A stretch of 64,000 nt of DNA from Macrothele yani (taxonomy: Eukaryota > Arthropoda > Arachnida > Araneae > Macrothelidae). Every line of letters starts with the position of its first letter. Within the stretch, counting starts at the first letter, position 1. The translations under genes and the position numbers were made by a program. Shown here in pieces: positions 33,311-44,639 of this stretch. The DNA is taken from positions 140,960,541 through 141,024,540 of the forward strand of contig CM077012.1 in assembly GCA_039090855.1 (NCBI GenBank), read 5' to 3'. The notes beneath the pieces were generated by a model. The model did no database searches. It saw only the letters and a list, made by a program, of their open reading frames with translations, and was not told the origin of the DNA.

Positions 33311-34520
33311 TTTTTAGTTATATATTCACCAAATTATCTGTTACCAAAAGTTATATGTTAATATTTAGGCAATGCGGATAAGTTACTTAAGAAGTATAGT
33401 CTAGAAGTATTTGCAGTACTTTGATTTTTAAACAACCGCACCGTAATTATCAAGAGAGGTCACATATTTAGAAAATCACAGAAATTCGATTTTGTAATTT
33501 AACGCTTTTTGTTGATTATACTTAAATTTTGGACAGCAGTGAAGAATCGAGATTGTAATCACCCTGTATTGAGAGGCAAGATTTGGAAGTTGCTATGCTT
33601 ATGGGTTGAAAAGTCATCACGGATCAACAGAAAGAAATAGCTACATTCTCTTTCGAAGTTTCAGCTGAAAGATGTCTTCCGATTTCGGAGAGGAATGAAG
33701 TATATAATTTTCTTGACATAATTTTAGAAGAAGATTGTGTCCTGGATGCTTTCAAAATTAATATTTCTCTCATGAAGGAGTGCAACTTGTAATACAAAAA
33801 CAGCTAAGTTTAAAAGTAAGTATTATAACGATTATGATTTACAGATAAAATAAAACAGCATGGAAGAGATGAAAAAGTAAGAGTGACCCGCTCTTGCACG
33901 AAAAGCTTCCTAACAGACTTGGTAAATAATTTCTTCCGATTCACTGTGAAAAAGGTCATAGAGATTTAAATGCTCAAGCGCAAAGAAAGCGGCTTGTCTC
34001 GTTATTTCTACAATTCTCCTCATTATACGGTCGATTGGCAGCGAGGATACGCTTTTTCGGATAAAGAGCTTTACTCATAATCTCTGCTTTCAGCAGTGTT
34101 TTGGAGATGTTCAGCAGTAATGGATTTCACCAATTAAAATATCTGATGAAGGGTTTTGTGTACACGAATGGTCTCAGTCTCGTTTCATGACCAACTTATA
34201 AGCATCCGGAACAATTTTTTTTTAACTCAGCTAGAGAAACATAATTCTGAATTTCGCAAACGGATTTAAATAAACCTCCGGAAACAACACATTTTTTTTT
34301 CTTCAGATTGCGCAGTACGATTTATACAAGCCTTTGGAAACCAATTAACGAAGTAATTTCTTTTTGTTCATTAATCCTAAACTGAAGTTTCAAAGTAAAA
34401 AACATTTGCAATATACCAACAAAATTACAGAAAATTTGACAGCTGCAGAATTTCACTAAATTTGGCCAAAAAGTTTAAGATTACGAATAATTAGTGTTTT
34501 TACAAGATGGGAACTTCCAA
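33311..34520. other. No gene seen
   Basis: AT-rich sequence without a recognisable coding block or repeat. Confidence 0.4.
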
Positions 34521-34528
34521 ATACTGGG

Positions 34529-34745
34529 GCCGCCCCGGTGGCGCAGTGGTCTAAGCGATGGCCTCTAATCATTCGTCCGTAAGGGGTCCGGGTTCGAATC
34601 CCGGCGAGGCATGAATGTTGTGTTTGTCTTACGGCACTGGCTCTCTCCCTTCCTTGGAACCAGTGACCCAAAATTAGGGACGGGCGACTGCTTATAGCCC
34701 ATTGAGTTGCTCACGGTGGTCGTTAAACCCCAATCAAAAAAAAAA
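34529..34745 (+). mobile_element. tRNA-derived SINE, reference copy
   Basis: Begins GCCGCCCCGGTGGCGCAGTGG with a clear A box (TGGCGCAGTGG), then a B box (GGTTCGAATCC) about 50 bp on, a body ('ctggctctctccc', 'ccagtgaccc', 'agggacgggcgactgc', 'gagttgctcacggtggtcg') and a poly-A tail. Direct repeats ATACTGGG flank it (34521-34528 and 34755-34762). Transcription by RNA polymerase III and mobilisation by a LINE are inferred from the class. Confidence 0.95.
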
Positions 34746-34777
34746 AGAAAATATATACTGGGAATCACAGCATATTT

Positions 34778-34989
34778 TTTTAATTTTTTTTATTGAAGGT
34801 TTAACGACCACCGTGAGCAACTCAATGGGCTATAAGCAGTCGCCTGTCCCTAATTTAGGGTTACTGGTTCCAGGGAAGGGAGAGAGCCAGTGCCGTAAGA
34901 CAAACACAACATCCATATCTCACCGGGATTTGAACCTTCGGACGAATGATCAGAGGCCATCGCGTAGACCAATGCGCCACCGGGGCGGT
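34778..34989 (-). mobile_element. tRNA-derived SINE, second of a cluster
   Basis: Reverse orientation, flanked by an 11-bp duplication ACAGCATATTT (34767-34777 and 34990-35000). It misses about a dozen bases around the B box ('gggatttgaaccttcgg'). Confidence 0.95.
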
Positions 34990-35013
34990 ACAGCATATTT
35001 GGAAAAGTGCAGG

Positions 35014-35221
35014 TTTTTCTTTGTTTCCGGATTTAGCGATCGCCGTGAGCTATACATAAGCAGTAGCTCGTCTCTAATTTGGGGCCACTGGTTCCAGGGA
35101 AAAGAAAGCGCCAGTGCTGTAAAACAAACACAATACCCTTGTATCATCCAGGACTCGACCCCGGGTCCACTCGCACGAGCGGTCAGATGGCCAGCGCGTA
35201 GACCACTGCTCCACCAGGGAA
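35014..35221 (-). mobile_element. tRNA-derived SINE, diverged third copy
   Basis: Reverse orientation. The body shares 'gccgtgagct', 'tctctaatttggggccactggttccaggga' and 'ccactgctccaccagggaag', but lacks several bases of the family body. Imperfect direct repeats 'aaaagtgcagg' (35003) and 'aaaacgtacagg' (35224) flank it. Confidence 0.85.
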
Positions 35222-35231
35222 GTAAAACGTA

Positions 35232-35292
35232 CAGGTGACACAATTTAACCGGAAAGATCCTGTTGATTCTTCTCGTTAAATTGTGTCACCTG
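35232..35292. repeat. Perfect 18-bp inverted repeat with 25-base loop
   Basis: CAGGTGACACAATTTAAC at 35232-35249 is repeated in inverse at 35275-35292. It lies between a SINE and a Tc1-like element and belongs to neither as far as I can tell. Confidence 0.9.
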
Positions 35293-35317
35293 AGAATTCT
35301 TATTGAAGAAGAATATA

Positions 35318-36586
35318 CACGCAGTAGACAAAACATTAGAGATAAAGGTGATGGGAAGTTGACATGATAGCATCCCCAATGCAGAGTGGAACAGACCCAA
35401 ACCGAACGCAGGCGATAAATAGGCGGACAGAAGGGCTTCCCAACAGTGCATTGCAATCGATGAACATGGCTAAACGTGGTGATCTGAGCCACTTCGATCG
35501 TGGACGTACTTGTCGGCGCAAAATAGATGGGTCATTCTATCGCCCAAATGGTAAAAAACACTACGGTACTCGAGGGCAACCGTATCAAAGGTGTACCGTG
35601 AGTATACCATCGACGGACGTATCACCGCAGAGATAGCAAACGATGGCCGGCTATACACCACTGATGACCGGGGTCCACGTAAACTATCCAGGCTCGTAGA
35701 GACAGACCGCAGCGTAAATCACATCCAGGTTAAAGGTAGAATGCCCTAGCAGCATCACCGGGCCAACGGTATGGCGCACAATGCATACCCTGGGCTACGG
35801 AATGCCCTAAATGTGTGCCACTGTTGACTGCTCATCATCGGAAATTACATTTCGCCTGGTGCCGGGAACATGAAAATTGGACCTCGGCAGAAAGGCGCCG
35901 CGTCGTGTGGTTAGATGTATCCCATTTTCAGCTGTACCTAGCTGACGGGAGGGTGCAGCGCTTACAGCATGAGGCCATGGCTCCGTCGTGCCAGGTGTGT
36001 TCTGTTCAAGGCGGTGGTGGCTCTGCGATAGTTTGGGGGCCTTCTCATGGGACGCATTAAGTCCCTTAGTATGTCTGGAGAGGTCCTTAACCGATGCGCG
36101 TTATTAGCATGTGCTGGATGATCCCCTACATGGTTCATGACTTTACTCATCCAGCGGCCGATTGTCTGTTCCAGCAGAACAATGCGCCACCCCACCAAGC
36201 CGCAACCACCCAAGCATCAATATAGGAACACTCATCTGAATTTGGAACCTTTAAGGAACACTCATCAAGTTTTGGAAACTAAGTTTAGGGTTTATATCTA
36301 GGGACATGGGGCCCAAGTTCCCCGGATTTAAACCGCGTCGAAGCTCTCCGGGATACCATGGAGTGAAACATCAGATCCATGTATCATGGACCGACGTCAC
36401 ACGGGTGGAATTGGGGAAATGCTGCAAAAGGCATGGCTGGCATTACTACCGGAAAACCTCGGGCGTCTAGTGGAGTAGGTGCCTCTGCATGCTCGAGGCA
36501 CCTACTCCACTAGACGCTGTTATTCATGCTCGAGGGTGACCAACACGCTATCAAGTAGGTATGTCCAATATTCTGTCCATTGAGTG
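35318..36586 (+). mobile_element. Tc1-like element, degenerate
   Basis: TA flanks (35316-35317 and 36587-36588). The left end CACGCAGTAGACAAAACATT matches the right end reversed, CACTCAATGGACAGAATATT. Transposase pieces: 'MAKRGDLSHFDRGR' near 35467, 'FAWCREHENWTSAERRRVVW' near 35850-35910, 'GGGGSAIVWG' near 36015-36045 and 'QQNNAPPHQAATT' near 36170-36210 (Asp replaced by Asn). It is heavily mutated, with an internal palindrome. Confidence 0.85.
36463..36517. repeat. Perfect 22-bp palindrome inside a transposon
   Basis: GCGTCTAGTGGAGTAGGTGCCT (36463-36484) is followed by 11 bases and then by its exact reverse complement (36496-36517). One arm is the ordinary 3' transposase coding sequence (Leu-Val-Glu region), so the second arm is an inverted duplicate. 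Confidence 0.95.
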
Positions 36587-36673
36587 TACTTTTTTTCAAA
36601 ATGTTTATTACATGGATATGCGTAAAATAGAGCTCTAGAATTGACTTCAAGACACTCCAAACAACTAAAAGAT

Positions 36674-37760
36674 ATACAGGGTGTGAAAAAAGTCTCTCCC
36701 TAACATTAGGAATCGAGATCATTTGACGTGGTTTGTTATATTTGAAAGATAAACTCATTTCATGGAAATTTTTTTGTTTACTTACAGCTGTGTACGTGTT
36801 TTTGCAGTTGATAACATTGGTGCAAATGGCCACTCCACCAGAAAGGCTCAGTGCATTTGCTGGTTCATAGAGACAAAATCAGAAACTCTAGTCCAGCGGA
36901 ATTTCAGGACTTAATATAATGCAAACTACTGTCCGATCAAGCACAATCGCAGAGGACATTGTAGGGCTATGAGCGAAAGCCACACGCACACGTTTAAGAG
37001 TTTGTACTGCTTCCAGAAGTTACAATTAGGTACACAAATTGTAGACAAACATCTGAGACTGTATGCATACAAAGTGCAACATGCAGGCTATTAAATAAGA
37101 TTATAGTCCGCGACACACTGCATTCGCAGTTGACATTTTGGACTGGATTGATGACAACGGAGCCTACCTCACCGTGTTCGCTTCAGTTGCTTGACAACTT
37201 TCCACGTTTCGGGGTCAGTGAAAATGCGTAACACATTAGGATATTTATGATCCAAAAACCACCACCAGTTCAGAGGCTTAAGAGAGATAGCCCAAAGTTG
37301 ATTGTGTGATGTGGGCTTCATGCACAACCCAATCTTTGGACTGTTATGCTTCAATGAACAAAAACCACAGCCAACGTTTACCTTGGACACTTTGACACAC
37401 TGTGGTACCACAGTTGGAGGAACTTCAACCACATGTCATCTTCTAACAGGATGGAGCACCACCAATCGGGACATATGTTCGTGACTTCCTAAATGATAAG
37501 AGATGAACAGATTCCTTGGCCACCTCGTTCGCCCGACACAATCCCATAAAAAAATTCTAGAAAGGTTATTTTAAGGATACAGTGTATAAGATAAGGCTGG
37601 CAAAATCAACGACCTTAAACAAAGGATTGCCGAAGCCCTTGCGACCGTTGATGCGAGGATCCTTCAGCCAGCATGTGTGGAAATCTAGTACCGTATCGAT
37701 GTGCAACGTGCGACTAAGGTTACTGATGTTGAGTTGAACTTCATACGTAAATAAACTTTT
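36674..37760 (+). mobile_element. Mariner-like element, degenerate
   Basis: The 5' end has 'tacagggtgtgaaaaaagtctctccc', a terminal-repeat type seen in a mariner-like lineage. A frame 'MATPPERLSAF' starts near 36827. Further on: 'FAVDILDWIDDNGAYLT' (37120-37172), 'CDVGFMHNPIFGLLCFNEQK' (37300-37365), 'YRIDVQRATKVTDVE' (37690-37735, C-terminus). Many stops. The right end is placed by the C-terminal block only. Confidence 0.75.
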
Positions 37761-38126
37761 GAGAGTTTCTTTCAAATGCAACAAACAGCATCAAATTTTA
37801 CCAGTTGCAGAATATTTTAATAATACTTGAAATTGTAAAGAACATTTATAGACACGCTGCATAATTATATTAAATATAAGAGCATGCAAACATAACTAAA
37901 ACACTGCAAAGTTAATTTTGATATTTTCTTAGAAACTAAACTCAAAAAAGAAAGAGCACTTGCAGTGAACACTGTAATGGCTCCAAATTTAGTACCCTGA
38001 AAGGAAGGACGGGGTTTTAATGCGCAATATACAGCTTTTCCTAGGAAAATGTCAATCCAGCCTTTGCCCTGTGCATTCTGTTTTCAATGAAGGGAATTGA
38101 CGACAGACCAATTACGGTACAGCGTC
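37761..38126. other. No gene seen
   Basis: AT-rich spacer between a mariner-like relic and a SINE. Confidence 0.4.
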
Positions 38127-38341
38127 TTTTTTTTGATTGAAGGTTTAACGACCACCGTGAGCGACTCAATGGGCTATAAGCAGTCACCCGTCCCTAATTT
38201 AGCACCACTGGTTCCAGAGAAGGGAGAGAGCCAGTGCCGTAAGACAAACACATTATCACGCCTCACCGGGATTTGAACCCGGACCCTTCACGGACGAATG
38301 ATCATAAGCCAGCGATTAGACCATAGCACCACCGGGGTGGC
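38127..38341 (-). mobile_element. tRNA-derived SINE
   Basis: Poly-T, then the reverse of the SINE body and head ('tttaacgaccaccgtgagc', 'gggatttgaacccgg', 'caccggggtggc'). No clear target duplication. Confidence 0.92.
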
Positions 38342-38449
38342 AGTGCAAGTTTGTCACTGGGATTATAGTCAATACTGTCTCGTACCGAGCAGCCAGCAAG
38401 AATCGAACAACGCTACATTAATCTTGCTGCATAAAAGGGGGGGAGGGGG

Positions 38450-38617
38450 ACCTCGAGGATCTCGGTAACTACAGACAACTAAGATTCCTGACCGTTGTTT
38501 GCAAACTTTTCACATCGCTTGAAGGAAACACAGGACATGGCTCATGCAAGTGGACAAGCGGGATTTGAGAAAAATGGTTACAACACTGTGGATTACATGC
38601 ATGTACTGAAGAAGCTA
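38450..38617 (+). mobile_element. RTE LINE fragment, 5' of a nested Tc1
   Basis: Translation in shifting frames gives 'DLGNYR', 'FLTVVCKLFT', then 'GYNTVDYMHVLKKL', matching the reverse-transcriptase start of the LINE at 56109-58272. It stops at the TA of the next element and continues at 40001. Confidence 0.78.
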
Positions 38618-40000
38618 AACTGGTATCCAAAATTAACGTGACAAATGCAAATTCGAGGATATGTCCCAAACTAGACGATCGATTGTAAATAATTTTATAG
38701 ACGTGTGCAAGGAGAAACACCAAGTCGACTTACCCAAGTGCTATTTCCTATGGACATCTGTAAATGACGACCGGAAGACATTGTGGTGTTAGGCACAAGG
38801 CATCGATAAATGTTGTTCTGAGCGAGGTGCAGCAGCTTAAGTTTGACCGTTACTGAAAGAATAGCTCCACACCATCGCTTAGAAGACTTTTTACGGTGGA
38901 GAGCGATTGGTAGATTGGAAGCTGGGTAATGGCAAGCTGAGGTAGCAAGATGGCTGTATGGGTCAGGCACGTGATCTCCAATCTCTGCAGACAGTTCCAC
39001 GAAACAGGAACAATAACTACAAGGCCACCCACGAGCCGAAATAAGTCAAGACGACCTGTATTCATCTGTAACAGCTCGCAGCAATACGGAGTCGACAGCC
39101 AGACAACTCTCGCTGGAGGTCTCCTCTGCTACGAGAACCGCGATATCGCGGTCAACAGTTTACACATGACTCCAAGAGAGAGGTCTGTATGCAAGAAGGC
39201 TAATGGTCTGTATCCCACTCGCATATCAGATTTCCAGCCCGACAACATCACCACTGGACTCCTGATCAATGGGCCTGTTTTCTGTTCAGTAACGGGTCAC
39301 GGTACATCCTAAACTCGGATTCTCAACGTGTGAACATTTGGAAAAAGTCTGGAAGCCAAAACCAGCCCTCCAACACTAGCGAAATTGCCCACTGTGGTGG
39401 TGAACTCCTGGTTTGGGCTGGCATCATGTTGGATGGACGCATGCCGCTGCACGTGTTTTCAGAGGAAAGTTTGGCCCCCAGTTTTTTTTTATGGACGATA
39501 ACTCGCGTCCTCATAGTACTCGGCTAGTCGACGAATATCTGCAGAGTGAGGATATTCACAGGAAGGAGTGGCTCGCGACATCTCTGGATCTAAACCCAAC
39601 AGAGCATGTGTAGGATGCCCTGGGAAGATTAATGAAAGCCGGCAGCCCCTTCCCAGAACATGACGGGACTTCAACGCGCTTTGATGGAGGAGTGGCACTT
39701 ATTACCCCAAACTGTCACTCACAACCTTGTAAACAGCATGAGGGCTCGTATCTCTGTTCAAAGTAATCACACTCCCTATTATCCCCTCGAAATCAGCGCC
39801 ACTGGTTGCATCACTTATAGGCTGCGCAGGCTGTCATGCGCATGCTTCTTCCTCATGCGGTGATGGCATTCCTTTTCTGTTGTGTGTTGCTGCGTTATCT
39901 ATATATGTATGTCCGTACCAACTGTCATTAAATTCTGTCGTGTGTGGATTTTGCATTATGCATGATTTTGTGTTTGTCACATTAATTTTAGACACCAGTG
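38618..40000 (+). mobile_element. Tc1-like element nested in a LINE
   Basis: The right end followed by TA (40001-40002) reads reversed CACTGGTGTCTAAAATTAATGTGACAAA up to that point; the left end has the matching 'actggtatccaaaattaacg'. Transposase pieces: 'LCRQFHETGTITTRPP' near 38985-39035, 'GGELLVWAGIMLDGRMPLHV' near 39400-39460, 'MDDNSRPHSTRLVDEYL' near 39488-39540 and 'LDLNPTEHV' then TAG near 39587-39613 (Trp lost). Asp and Glu blocks are present but the gene is broken in several places. Confidence 0.9.
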
Positions 40001-40561
40001 TAATTGACAGAGCGAATGAATCTGAACTCCCCTATGTATGGTTTTTAATGTTAATGAAAATAGTCTTTATTCCGTGAAACCATGAGTTGTAATAAGGTCT
40101 TTGGAATCCTGCAGTATTGAAGATGCAATCGTTAATACTAGTAACAACATCTATGTAAATGCGAAGTTCAAAATTTTCGAGGACATACAGTATATAAGAA
40201 TTGGAAAGGCAGTGAGACAAGGTGACACACCATATCTCCCAAGCCGCTCAATGCCACATTGCAGAATGTATTTGAGTAATTGAACTGGGAAGATAAGGGG
40301 GTTTAAATTAAAGGCGATTACTTAACCCACCTTAGTTTTTCTGACGACATGGTCATTTTTTTGCAAGTATTCTCTCAGAGCTGCAGAGTAGGAATAAGCT
40401 TACAAAAGTAAAAAAATAGGCTTAAAATTGGATTTACAGAAAACAGATTTGACATAAAATAGGTATGCATGAACTGAAGATTTATTTGAAGATGGGGTGA
40501 ATTTAAAAGTAACTGATGCCTACATCTAAAATGGACAACAGATATCAAGCAAAAGCTACAT
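40001..40561 (+). mobile_element. RTE LINE fragment, 3' of the nested Tc1
   Basis: Resumes the LINE at 'IDRANESELPYVWF' (family IERAREYELPLCMAF), then 'GIEDA', 'KIFEDIQYIRIGKAVRQGD', a FxDD-like 'FSDDMVIF' near 40338-40360 and 'GQQISSKSY' near 40535-40555. There it is cut by the TA of another Tc1 element. Confidence 0.85.
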
Positions 40562-40985
40562 ACAGGAGATGGACAAAGTAATGTGAACACCAAGATTATA
40601 GGGATTAATATTAGTGTAGGTCACATTGAAGAAAGCAGACATTGTGATTATCTTCTGTGTATCTTTTCTTTGTATATATATTATCCAGGCTGTATGCCAG
40701 TGTAGTAGAAGTTGTTTTCATGAGCTGTTCGTACGACCGATTGGTAAAATGGGCGACCTGTCAGACTTCCAAAGAGGATAAATCGTGGGAGTTGGTTGGA
40801 GCATTTCTAATCATAACAGCGAAATTGTTTGGTATTTCAAGAGCAACAGTCTCTACGGTTATGACTGTGTACACAAAGCATGGTAAGACTTCATCAGCAA
40901 AGAAGAATAATGGGCGAAATCTAAGAGGATTGTGCCGAAACAAAACAGAAGCACATTTCCTACACCACTCTATCAACACGTGACG
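40562..40985 (+). mobile_element. Tc1 element, 3'-truncated
   Basis: The left end CAGGAGATGGACAAAGTAATG matches the Tc1 at 11227. The frame includes 'LVKWATCQTSKEDKSWELVG', 'TAKLFGISRATVSTVMTVYT', 'KHGKTSSAKKNNGRNLRG'. Sequence similarity ends near 40985, before the catalytic domain. Confidence 0.85.
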
Positions 40986-41604
40986 TTAATAACAATGATT
41001 AAGGGATTATGGATGGCTGCTCGACATTGGTAACCCACGTCGCGCAGCGTCCTGTACTGGTTCTAACACCAGTCTAATAGCCTCTGAGCCGGCAGTCGTT
41101 TGTACAGTTGTGTCATGTTCTGTTATCTTTAGAAGCTTACCAGGTATTTTCTTTCTTGACAAATTAATTCGCAGTCCGCTTCAATTTGCATATAACATCA
41201 CTAATCATTTACTAGGGATCTTCAATGCAGCTGAAAAATCACACACAGAGGATTGCTTATGTGGCACATTATTATCAGTTTTGGAAACCAGTTAATTCTG
41301 CCAATCGAGGCATCTGTCATTCACAGTCGTGCTATTTATTGTCTCAGTGTTACGAGCATATTTATAGTTGTGCTAGTTAATATCTGGGACACTATCAATA
41401 GAGGGTTGTACGGATATTAACGGCAAGGCTGTGTATGTTTCAATGGGATTTTTCAGAGTTTTACACACATTTTAATTGCCATATAACGTTTACGCAATTT
41501 GTATTTCTTATGTCCTTTGCTGTGTTTTTTTTTTCAGAATGACACATCTTCACTTTTAGTGCTATTTGGTGTAGCTGCATATGAATATCAGAGATGAAAA
41601 GATA
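40986..41604. other. No gene seen
   Basis: No recognisable feature between a truncated Tc1 and a mariner. Confidence 0.4.
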
Positions 41605-42935
41605 CTCTGGAGGATCAAAAGTAACGCACAGCAATTTTTTTCTCTTTGCAGGTTGCAATTAGCCGGTTGTAGTTTGGCAGACAATGAGTTTGAATATCAC
41701 CCTACAGACCGGTTTGACTGGATCAGATGTCGCTGTGGTGGAAGAGAGTGTGAACGACGGCACAACGATGTCGCGTTTTGTTAGCGTTGTTTACGAATGA
41801 AGAACAACGCGGTTTAGTCCGATTTTCGGGATTTAAACGGAAAACTCCGACGGAAATTCACAAAGAAATGGCCAAAGTGTATGGTGGTGATTAACTTAGG
41901 ATAGCAGAAACATCTCCAGATGGTGCAGTTTCTTTGCTGGGGGTGGAGGGAACATTACAGTTTCGCCACGTTCCGGCCGTTCTGTAACCGTGTCATCACC
42001 TGCTACTGTGAGAGATATTGAACAGGCAATTTTGAGTGACCGGCGGATCCATCTGCGCACATTGGCTTAGAAGTTCAACAGTTCTACGGTATTGTGCAAG
42101 ATACTGTGCATGACAAATTGCGATTACGCAAGGTCAGTGCGCAATGGGTGCCCAAGAACTTGACAGATGACAAGAAGGGACATAGAATGATGTCATCCTT
42201 GGACTACTTGATGCGTTACGCAGAAGAAGGGCATGAATTTCTGGGAGGTGTAGTTGACGGGCAGTGAGTCTTGGGCGTACCACTACACTTCCGAAACAAA
42301 AAAGGCCAATATGGTGTGGAAACATTCGGACTACCCGCCATCAAAAAATTCAGAGTAACCCAATTTGCACAAAAAGTCCTCATGACTGTGTTCTGGTACA
42401 TGCATGATGTTCTCCTGGTAGAGTGTCATCCAACGGAGACCGCCGTGAATGCCAAAACCTACGCTAACACATTGACAAAGTTGCGTCGTGTTCTTCGTAA
42501 CAGAAGACCCAACAGAGACGCTTCAAATGTCAAACTACTTCCCTACAACTTTCGCCCACATGTTGCACAACACGATCGTGACAAAATTGCGCAATTTAGC
42601 TGGGAGGTACTCCAGTACTCACAGTACAGTCCGGACCTGGATTCTTCGGACTTTCATCTGTTTAGTCCTTTGAAAAGATTCCTGGGCGGCCAACGCTTCG
42701 AATTGACTGACGAAGTCAAATCGGTTGTCCGCAGGTGGCTATACGCCCAGAAAACGGACTTTTATGAACATGGTATACTAAAACTGGTACCACGCCGGGA
42801 TCAATGTCTCGAGCGTTTCTGTTCTTATGTTGAAAAATAGCTAAGAAACGTAGTTTCACTGTATATGTTTTGTTTTGCCTATCTATCAAACTGTTGCCAA
42901 AAAAATAGTGTGCGTTACTTTTCGATCCACCCTTG
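41605..42935 (+). mobile_element. Mariner element (DD34D type), inactive
   Basis: TA flanks (41603-41604 and 42936-42937). Inverted ends share GGATC(G)AAAAGTAACGCACA at the left and, reversed, at the right. At 1331 bp it is close to the usual mariner length. Confidence 0.93.
41790..42840 (+). pseudogene. Mariner transposase with lost catalytic residues
   Basis: The N-terminal part near 41795-41895 reads 'NEEQRGLVRFSGFKRKTPTE' and 'IHKEMAKVYGGD', with later frameshifts. The open 3' part (42271-42840) holds 'VLMTVFWYMHDVLLVE', where mariners have Trp-Asp and this has Trp-Tyr; 'LLPYNFRPHVA', where they have HDNARPH; and 'YSPDLDSSDFHLFSPLK', with the third Asp present. Two of three catalytic Asp are therefore gone. 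It ends FCSYVEK at 42840. Confidence 0.9.
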
Positions 42936-42939
42936 TACA

Positions 42940-43840
42940 ATCTAGAAGAAGCTATAGATGTGTCTTTGTTTAACGATTGCTTCCAGTCTGTCTACAAAAA
43001 ATATTTAAAAGCCAGTAAAAGCCGCCCATAGTAAATTTATTACTGGTCCCATGATCTGCAAAAAAAATAAATAAAAAAACATAACTCATTTTAACATCCA
43101 AGAAAATGGATATATATGTCTCGTTGATCACGAGAACTCAGGCCGTGGATTAAAACAATTGCTCCGTCTGTCAATACAGTATTAAAACAGATATATTCAA
43201 TACACTAATAAAACTCGGGAAAGTCAGTACGCTTAGTGTGATAAATTACTTTTGATCTCGCATATGACTGGTCTAATCGATGTTAATGACTGTTAAATTT
43301 TGAAAATCCAGAATTTAGATCAGGAGCTTGCATTGAAATGGTAATAACGGATAATAGTCTTAGAACAAGAGAGACGAAGCCCAGAGAAAAAGTGCGTCTT
43401 TACCAATAAGTGTTTATCTCATGAAAAATCACCTCTCTTGACAGATTTCAAATAATCTCCTTTCTGGACAGATTATGAGCAATCATCCTCGGAAATGCTT
43501 GACATGTCATACAGATACGAAAAATCTTATTTAAGTCAACAGTCCATATTAGCTCTTGATATTTGAATTTGATGACTTTGTAACAGTTGAGGCTAAGTAT
43601 CAATTACTGTGCTACAAAAAGTTAGGGGATATTGAGTAGCGACCGTGCAACGACAGACATGATTGATCTTTATCGAGAACAAGAATGTGAGACAGTCTGA
43701 GCGTGAAACATGACAAATCAGAAAACATACAAGTAATTTGAGCAAATTGACGGTAACAATGTCGAAACACAATACGTGATAGTCAAGTTACATATGAAAC
43801 GGAATAAAGCGGTGCGTTCTAACTTCCAGGGAATGTCGTT
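42940..43840. other. No gene seen
   Basis: AT-rich sequence with no recognisable feature. Confidence 0.4.
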
Positions 43841-43844
43841 ACCT

Positions 43845-44180
43845 CTAACACACTGGCATATCGGTGAGGTATCAAAAGGATGAGATTATACAGCAGTTCT
43901 TGGGTGGATTCTCCTCCAATCCTTGTTGAGGTCATGTTCAAGCTGCTATAGCGTCACAGGAGAGGACGGGCCAGGTGCAACATCTCTCTCCAGTATGTCC
44001 CACGCCTTTTCAATGGGCTTGAGGTCATGCGAGCGTGAAGGCTGGCTCATGCGCTTCGTGCTCTTTCCCTGAAGCATGTTTCCTACCAGCTAGGCTGAAT
44101 GAAAGCGTGCGTTATCATCCAGGAAGAGGAATGTATCAATAACTGGTGAATCACAAGGCATAGATACATGTCCCAGGATC
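43845..44180 (-). mobile_element. Tc1-like 3' remnant
   Basis: The minus strand reads 'FLFLDDNARFHSA' then TAG then 'LVGNMLQGKSTKRMSQPSRS', 'HDLKPIEKAWDILERDVAPG', 'QLEHDLNKDWRRI'. The second Asp and the Glu are visible. The rest of the gene is absent. Confidence 0.8.
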
Positions 44181-44183
44181 TTC

Positions 44184-44625
44184 CCATTCTTACTTATGAT
44201 TTAACCTTCCAATTCTTACTTATGGATCAAACTGAACAAGAAATACATAGGCTGCAGAAAACTCAGAATCATGGAGAGAAGCACGTTTGTGATGTTACCA
44301 AAAAAGATAGGAAAATATACTCATGGATCAGGAAAATGACAAGAGTGGATGACGTGATGAAATAGAAACCCTCAACTGGCAATAGTCTGGACATATTATT
44401 TGAAGAACTGAGCAACGTTAGATAAATGAAATACTAGACTGGATGGGAAGCGTGGTCTTCTGGATGGGAAGCGTGGTCTTCTGGATGTGATACTGAAGAC
44501 TACGTGGTTTATGAAATTCTAAAATATGTTGGAGGGATATGAAAAAGAATTGCTGAAGATTGATAGTTGTAGAACAGACTTCGTGAGACCTTTACTCATT
44601 AGTAGATTGAGAGATGAAGCGAGGA
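44184..44625 (+). mobile_element. RTE LINE 3' fragment
   Basis: Encodes 'TFQFLLMDQTEQEIHRLQKT', 'DRKIYSWIRKMTRVDDVMK' and the end 'tcgtgagacctttact'. A 21-bp direct duplication (tggatgggaagcgtggtcttc at 44440 and 44461) follows the 'ILDW' block. Confidence 0.82.
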
Positions 44626-44639
44626 TATGAAATGTACGA

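Noticed and set aside
34529..34612. A normal tRNA gene in the SINE head
   Set aside because: A and B boxes are present but the sequence continues into a conserved body and poly-A, is repeated many times, and has target duplications.
35232..35292. A bacterial-type terminator
   Set aside because: The hairpin has no following T-run and the genome is eukaryotic.
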